The position numbers were made by a program, and so were the translations under genes. The notes beneath the pieces are model-generated. The model had not been told where the DNA came from, made no database searches, and was given only the letters and a program-made list of their open reading frames with translations. Shown here piece after piece: positions 5,478 to 8,686 of a stretch of 8,686 nt of DNA. The first letter of the stretch is position 1. Every line of letters begins with the position of its first letter. This stretch comes from DATHGT01 sp035317605 (GTDB taxonomy: Bacteria; Methylomirabilota; Methylomirabilia; Rokubacteriales; CSP1-6). Location: positions 1-8,686 of the forward strand of contig DATHGT010000203.1 of NCBI GenBank assembly GCA_035317605.1, written 5' to 3'.

Positions 5478-6499
5478 AGCTCGGCATCTTTCTGACCAAC
5501 CAGAATCCCATCGGCAGCGACATGGTCTCGAACCTCGAGGACCAGTACGTGATGGCGCGGCTGGCTCGTGACCGAGGCTGGGACGCCGTGGCCACCGGTC
5601 AGCACTATCTGAGCGAAGGGCTGAGCCAGCTCCAGCTCATCCCGTTCCTGGCCCGTCTCGCCGCCGAGGCCGGTGACATGACCGGCGTGGCCGGCGTGCT
5701 GCTGCTCAGCCTGCACAACCCGGTCGAGGTGGCCGAGTGCATGGCCTCGCTGGACGTCATCTGGCGCGGCAACTTCGTGTTCGGCGTGGGGCTCGGCTAC
5801 CGCGACGTGGAGTTCGACGCCTTCAAGGTGCCCAAGGGCCAGCGGCTGCGTCGCTTCGAGGAAGCGCTGGAGATCGTCAAGCGGCTGTGGACCGAGGACA
5901 AGGTCAGCGTCGACACCGACGCGTGCACGCTCTCCAACGTGACGTTGACCTGCCGGCCCGTCCAGCACCCGCACCCGCCGATCTGGATCGCCGCCAACAA
6001 CGACAACGCCGTCCGCCGCGCCGCGCGCCTGGGCGACGCGTGGTTCGTCAACCCGCACACCACCGTGGCCGAGATCAAGCGGCAGATGGGACTGTACCGA
6101 GAAGAGCTCAAGCGCGCGGGCAAGCCGGAGCCGCGCGTGGTCCCGCTGATCAAGGAGATCTACTGCGCGAAGGATACGAAGACCGCGATCGAGATGGCCG
6201 GGCCCTATCTCGCCGCCAAGTACAAGGCCTACGCCTCCTGGGGCCAGGACGCGGTGCTTCCGGGAGGCGACACCTTCCATCAGCCGTTCGAGTCGCTGCT
6301 GCGCGACCGCTTCGTGCTGGGCAGCCCCGAAGAGTGCTGGGAGCAGCTCCGTCCCTGCTGGGAAGAGCTGGGCGTGAATTTCCTGTTCTTGCGCACGCAG
6401 TGGAGCGGGATGCCGCTCGGCCACGCGCTGGCCAGCATGCGGCTGATCAGCGACGAGATCCTGCCCGCGCTGCGCCGGCTGCCGGCCAAGAGCGTCTGA
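5474..6499 (+). CDS. LLM-class flavin-dependent oxidoreductase
   Basis: 341 aa, bacterial luciferase-like superfamily (FMN or F420). It is a different subgroup from the gene at 4004: longer and closer to the alkanal/nitrilotriacetate monooxygenase-like LLM proteins. Visible marks are the first strand MKLGIFLTNQNP, TGQHYL at 41-46 (the EHH-like position after strand 2), LLSLHNPVEVAE at 77-88, GVGLGYRDVEFDAFKV at 104-119, HPHPPIWIAAN at 165-175, RLGDAWFVNP at 185-194 and a C-terminal helix that includes PEECWEQL. The ATG at 5474 overlaps the rhodanese stop by 4 nt. The frame is open further upstream, but those residues read as rhodanese gene in another frame. The following ligase starts 4 bp later, so it is the middle gene of a three-gene operon. 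The substrate is unknown; an acyl or sulfur-containing compound is suggested by the neighbours only. Confidence 0.9.
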   Translation: MKLGIFLTNQNPIGSDMVSNLEDQYVMARLARDRGWDAVATGQHYLSEGLSQLQLIPFLARLAAEAGDMTGVAGVLLLSLHNPVEVAECMASLDVIWRGNFVFGVGLGYRDVEFDAFKVPKGQRLRRFEEALEIVKRLWTEDKVSVDTDACTLSNVTLTCRPVQHPHPPIWIAANNDNAVRRAARLGDAWFVNPHTTVAEIKRQMGLYREELKRAGKPEPRVVPLIKEIYCAKDTKTAIEMAGPYLAAKYKAYASWGQDAVLPGGDTFHQPFESLLRDRFVLGSPEECWEQLRPCWEELGVNFLFLRTQWSGMPLGHALASMRLISDEILPALRRLPAKSV

Positions 6500-6503
6500 C
6501 GTT

Positions 6504-8183
6504 GTGCGCGCAGGTTCGGCGCAAGGCCCGGACGCTGCCGGTGACGCTGCTGCGGTGACGTCAGCGTTCAGCGACTGGTTCGAGAAGACCACACTCGGCG
6601 CGCTTCCTGAGAAGGCGGCGCGGCGGTGGGGCGCGCGGGAGGCGATCCGCTTTCGCGATCGGCGCTGGACATTTGCCGAGATCGCGGACGGTGTCGACCG
6701 CGTCGCGCGGGGGCTCGTCGCCCTCGGCGTTCGACCGGGCGACAAGGTCGCGCTCTGGATGCTGAACCGGCCGGAGTGGGTCGAGATCGCGTTCGCGATC
6801 CTGCGCATCGGCGCGGTGCTGGTACCGATCAACACGCGCTTCCGCACCGACGACGTCGCCTACGTCGTCGCCCAGTCCGATTCCAGCACCCTGATCCTGG
6901 CCGAGCGCTCGGGCCCCGTCGATTACCTGGCGATGGTGCGCGAGCTTCAGCCGATCGGCGTCGGGCGCGAGGCGAGCCGGCTGCCCAAGCTGGAGCGCGT
7001 GGTGCTCTTCGGCGACGAGCGGCGGCCCGAGACCGTGGCGTGGAGCGATCTGCTCGCGCGCGGCTCGCTGGTCGACGATGCGATGTTCGCCGCGCGCGTC
7101 GCCGCGGTCGATCCCGAGGGACTGGCGTTCCTGATGTACACCTCGGGCACGACCGGCTTCCCCAAGGGCGTGATGCACAACCACCGCGTGGTCCGCAACG
7201 TGACCGACCGCGCGTTCCGTCTCGGCATCACCGAGCACGACGTGATCATGATGTACCTGCCGCTCTTCCACACGTTCGCGTTCACCGAGGGCATGCTGAC
7301 GTCGATGATCAGCGGCGCCCGTCAGGTGCTGGTCGAGACGTTCGATCCCGACGAGAGCCTGGCCCTGATCGCCCGCGAGCGGGCCACGATCGTCCACGGC
7401 TTCGACACGCACTTCAAGGAGCTGTGCGACGCCCACGATCGTCACCCCCGCGACGTGTCGTCGGTCCGCACCGGACTCTGCGCCGCCGGCATGCAAAGCT
7501 CGACGGCCATCGCCCGGCGGGCGCGCAAGGTCTTCGGGCCGCTCGTCTCCGGCTTCGGCATGAGCGAGATCGGCGTCGGCGTGGCGATCGGCGCGCTCGA
7601 CTCCACGGAAGAACAGTCGTGCGAGGCGTCAGGCTACCCGGCGCCCGGCTACGAGATCCGCATCGTCGATCCCGCGAGCGACAAGGATCATCCCGTCAGT
7701 ACGCCCGGCGAAATCCTCGTGCGCGGCTACACGCTGATGCTCGGCTACTATAAGAAGCCCGAGGCCACGGCCGCCGCCATCGACGCCGACGGCTGGCTCC
7801 ACACCGGAGACATGGGCCTGTTCCGCGCCGACGGGTATCTCCGCTTCATGGGCCGCTACAAGGACATGCTCAAGATCGGCGGCGAGAACGTCGACCCTAT
7901 GGAGGTCGAGGCGTTCCTGATGACCCATCCCGCCGTCAACCTGGCCGCCGTGGTGAGTCTCCCCGATGCGCGGCTGAGCGAGGTGGGCGTGGCGTTCGTG
8001 CGCTCGGAACCGGGCCAGGCCCTCACCGAGGACGACGTGCTCGCCCACTGCCGCGGCCGCATCGCGAGCTTCAAGATCCCCCGCCGCGTCATCTTCGTCG
8101 ACGATTTCCCGATGACCAGCTCGGGCAAGATCCAGAAGGTCAGGCTACGCGCCGAAGCCGCTCGTCTTCTGTCGCCGTCCTGA
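6504..8183 (+). CDS. AMP-forming acyl-CoA synthetase (fatty-acyl/aryl-CoA ligase family)
   Basis: 559 aa. It activates a carboxylic acid with ATP to an acyl-AMP and then to an acyl-CoA. All core motifs are present: P-loop YTSGTTGFPKG at 212-222, LPLFHTFAF at 252-260, A5 FGMSE at 351-355 (Phe-Gly-Met-Ser instead of the usual Tyr-Gly-x-Thr), TGD at 434-436, the hinge block GRYKDMLKIGGENV at 450-463, and the A10 lysine K542 in TSSGKIQK. Length is normal for medium-chain or aromatic acyl-CoA ligases. The start is uncertain. GTG 6504 is 4 bp after the previous stop but has a weak ribosome site and adds an Ala/Gly-rich stretch. GTG 6555 (V18, reading VTSAFSDWF) is preceded by GGTGA at 6540-6544 and fits homologues well. 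It is last in the rhodanese-LLM-ligase operon and converges with the next gene (6 bp between stops). Chain length and substrate class cannot be read. Confidence 0.92.
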   Translation: MRAGSAQGPDAAGDAAAVTSAFSDWFEKTTLGALPEKAARRWGAREAIRFRDRRWTFAEIADGVDRVARGLVALGVRPGDKVALWMLNRPEWVEIAFAILRIGAVLVPINTRFRTDDVAYVVAQSDSSTLILAERSGPVDYLAMVRELQPIGVGREASRLPKLERVVLFGDERRPETVAWSDLLARGSLVDDAMFAARVAAVDPEGLAFLMYTSGTTGFPKGVMHNHRVVRNVTDRAFRLGITEHDVIMMYLPLFHTFAFTEGMLTSMISGARQVLVETFDPDESLALIARERATIVHGFDTHFKELCDAHDRHPRDVSSVRTGLCAAGMQSSTAIARRARKVFGPLVSGFGMSEIGVGVAIGALDSTEEQSCEASGYPAPGYEIRIVDPASDKDHPVSTPGEILVRGYTLMLGYYKKPEATAAAIDADGWLHTGDMGLFRADGYLRFMGRYKDMLKIGGENVDPMEVEAFLMTHPAVNLAAVVSLPDARLSEVGVAFVRSEPGQALTEDDVLAHCRGRIASFKIPRRVIFVDDFPMTSSGKIQKVRLRAEAARLLSPS

Positions 8184-8189
8184 GCCGCG

Positions 8190-8686
8190 TCAGGGGCGGC
8201 CGTCGCGGGTGTGGCGTCCTGCGCGCCAGGGGCGCGTGATGAGGCGTGCGCCGCGCTTGAAGGTGAGATAGGCCCACGCCCAGTTGACGAGGACCACGAA
8301 GCGATTCCTGAACTCGATCAGGTAGAGGATGTGCACGAAGAGCCAGGCGAGCCACGCGATGCCACCGGACAGCCGCAAGGGACCGATCTGTGCCACGGCC
8401 GCGGCGCGGCCGATGGTGGCCATCTGGCCCTTGTCGCGATAGTGGAAGGGCCGCGTGGGCGTGCCGCTGACGCGCCGCCAGGCATTGTCGGCGGCCAGGC
8501 GGCCCTGCTGCATGGCCACGGGCGCCACGCCGGGAAGCGGCGCTCCGGTCTGGTGGATGAACGTGCCGAGGTCTCCGATCACGAAGACATCGGGATGGCC
8601 GGGCACCGAGAGATCCGGCTCGACGGGCACGCGGCCGGCGCGATCCAGGGGGACCCCGAGGGATCGGGCCAGAGGCGACGCCTCGA
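8190..8686 (-). CDS. Type II NADH dehydrogenase-like flavoprotein, C-terminal part (cut by window end)
   Basis: The last 164 residues are visible; the gene continues past 8686, so the N-terminal FAD and NADH Rossmann folds are outside. These enzymes oxidise NADH and pass electrons to quinone at the membrane without pumping protons. Residues 1-25 of the visible part (PLARSLGVPLDRAGRVPVEPDL) read as the usual segment leading into VFVIGDLG at 33-40, where the Asp contacts FAD. APVAMQQGRLAA at 54-65 is the quinone-site/FAD block, and HYRDKGQMATIGRAAAVA (81-98) is the conserved block typical of NDH-2. Two hydrophobic stretches, ~108-124 and ~128-142, form the C-terminal membrane anchor, and a basic tail follows. 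The frame stays open to the window edge, so the GTG at 8630 is not a start. The frame has no stops and nothing suggests a pseudogene. Confidence 0.88.
   Translation of the reverse strand, partial: EASPLARSLGVPLDRAGRVPVEPDLSVPGHPDVFVIGDLGTFIHQTGAPLPGVAPVAMQQGRLAADNAWRRVSGTPTRPFHYRDKGQMATIGRAAAVAQIGPLRLSGGIAWLAWLFVHILYLIEFRNRFVVLVNWAWAYLTFKRGARLITRPWRAGRHTRDGRP

Noticed and set aside
5327..6847. 506-codon minus-strand open frame
   Set aside because: It is antisense to the rhodanese, the second LLM gene and the start of the ligase. No domain is recognisable, and composition explains the lack of stops.
8190..8630. A separate small membrane protein starting at GTG 8630
   Set aside because: The frame continues without a stop to the window edge, and the extra 18 codons read as conserved NDH-2 sequence, so this is the C-terminus of a longer gene.

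Overview
The window is GC-rich bacterial chromosome. It is densely packed with genes, and several starts are GTG or TTG. There are no transposases, phage genes, tRNA or rRNA genes, or CRISPR arrays. Two luciferase-like flavin/F420 oxidoreductases, a rhodanese, an acyl-CoA ligase and a family 5 uracil-DNA glycosylase within 5 kb fit a high-GC environmental (soil or sediment) lineage. Candidatus Rokubacteria/Methylomirabilota or a similar uncultured group would fit, but that is a low-confidence inference from gene content and composition only.

Layout. (1) 32-439 (+): a DksA/TraR-type zinc-finger RNA polymerase regulator, closed by a near-perfect intrinsic terminator (460-494). (2) 509-1120 (+): a PlsC-type lysophospholipid acyltransferase whose GTG start lies only 15 nt past the T-tract, so it may be leaderless. 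(3) 3258-1133 (-): a two-gene operon of isoaspartyl peptidase/asparaginase followed by ACT-domain threonine ammonia-lyase. The two are joined by a TTGA stop/start overlap, and a 19-nt palindrome lies just inside the second gene. (4) 3288-4894 (+): a family 5 uracil-DNA glycosylase, divergent from the asparaginase with only 29 bp between start codons, then an LLM-class (probably F420-dependent) oxidoreductase 11 bp downstream. (5) 4895-5069: a non-coding stretch with two tandem 56-bp repeats, each carrying a 9-bp hairpin with an AAA loop and a compensatory base-pair change. A third GC-rich hairpin follows directly before a strong Shine-Dalgarno. (6) 5070-8183 (+): a tight operon of single-domain rhodanese, a second LLM-class oxidoreductase (ATGA overlap) and an AMP-forming acyl-CoA ligase (4-bp gap). 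(7) 8686-8190 (-): the C-terminal part of a type II NADH dehydrogenase-like flavoprotein, cut by the window end and convergent with the ligase.

How they work together. The 5070-8183 operon looks like a small catabolic cassette: an acid is activated to its CoA thioester, a flavin/F420 enzyme performs a redox step, and a sulfurtransferase handles a sulfur species. Substrates cannot be read from the sequence. The minus-strand pair breaks down isoaspartyl/asparagine and threonine/serine, yielding aspartate plus ammonia and 2-oxo acids plus ammonia. Most of the window is ordinary metabolism. The least explained parts are the structured intergenic repeats at 4914-5051, the DksA-family protein with a substituted third motif residue, and the rhodanese-LLM-ligase combination.
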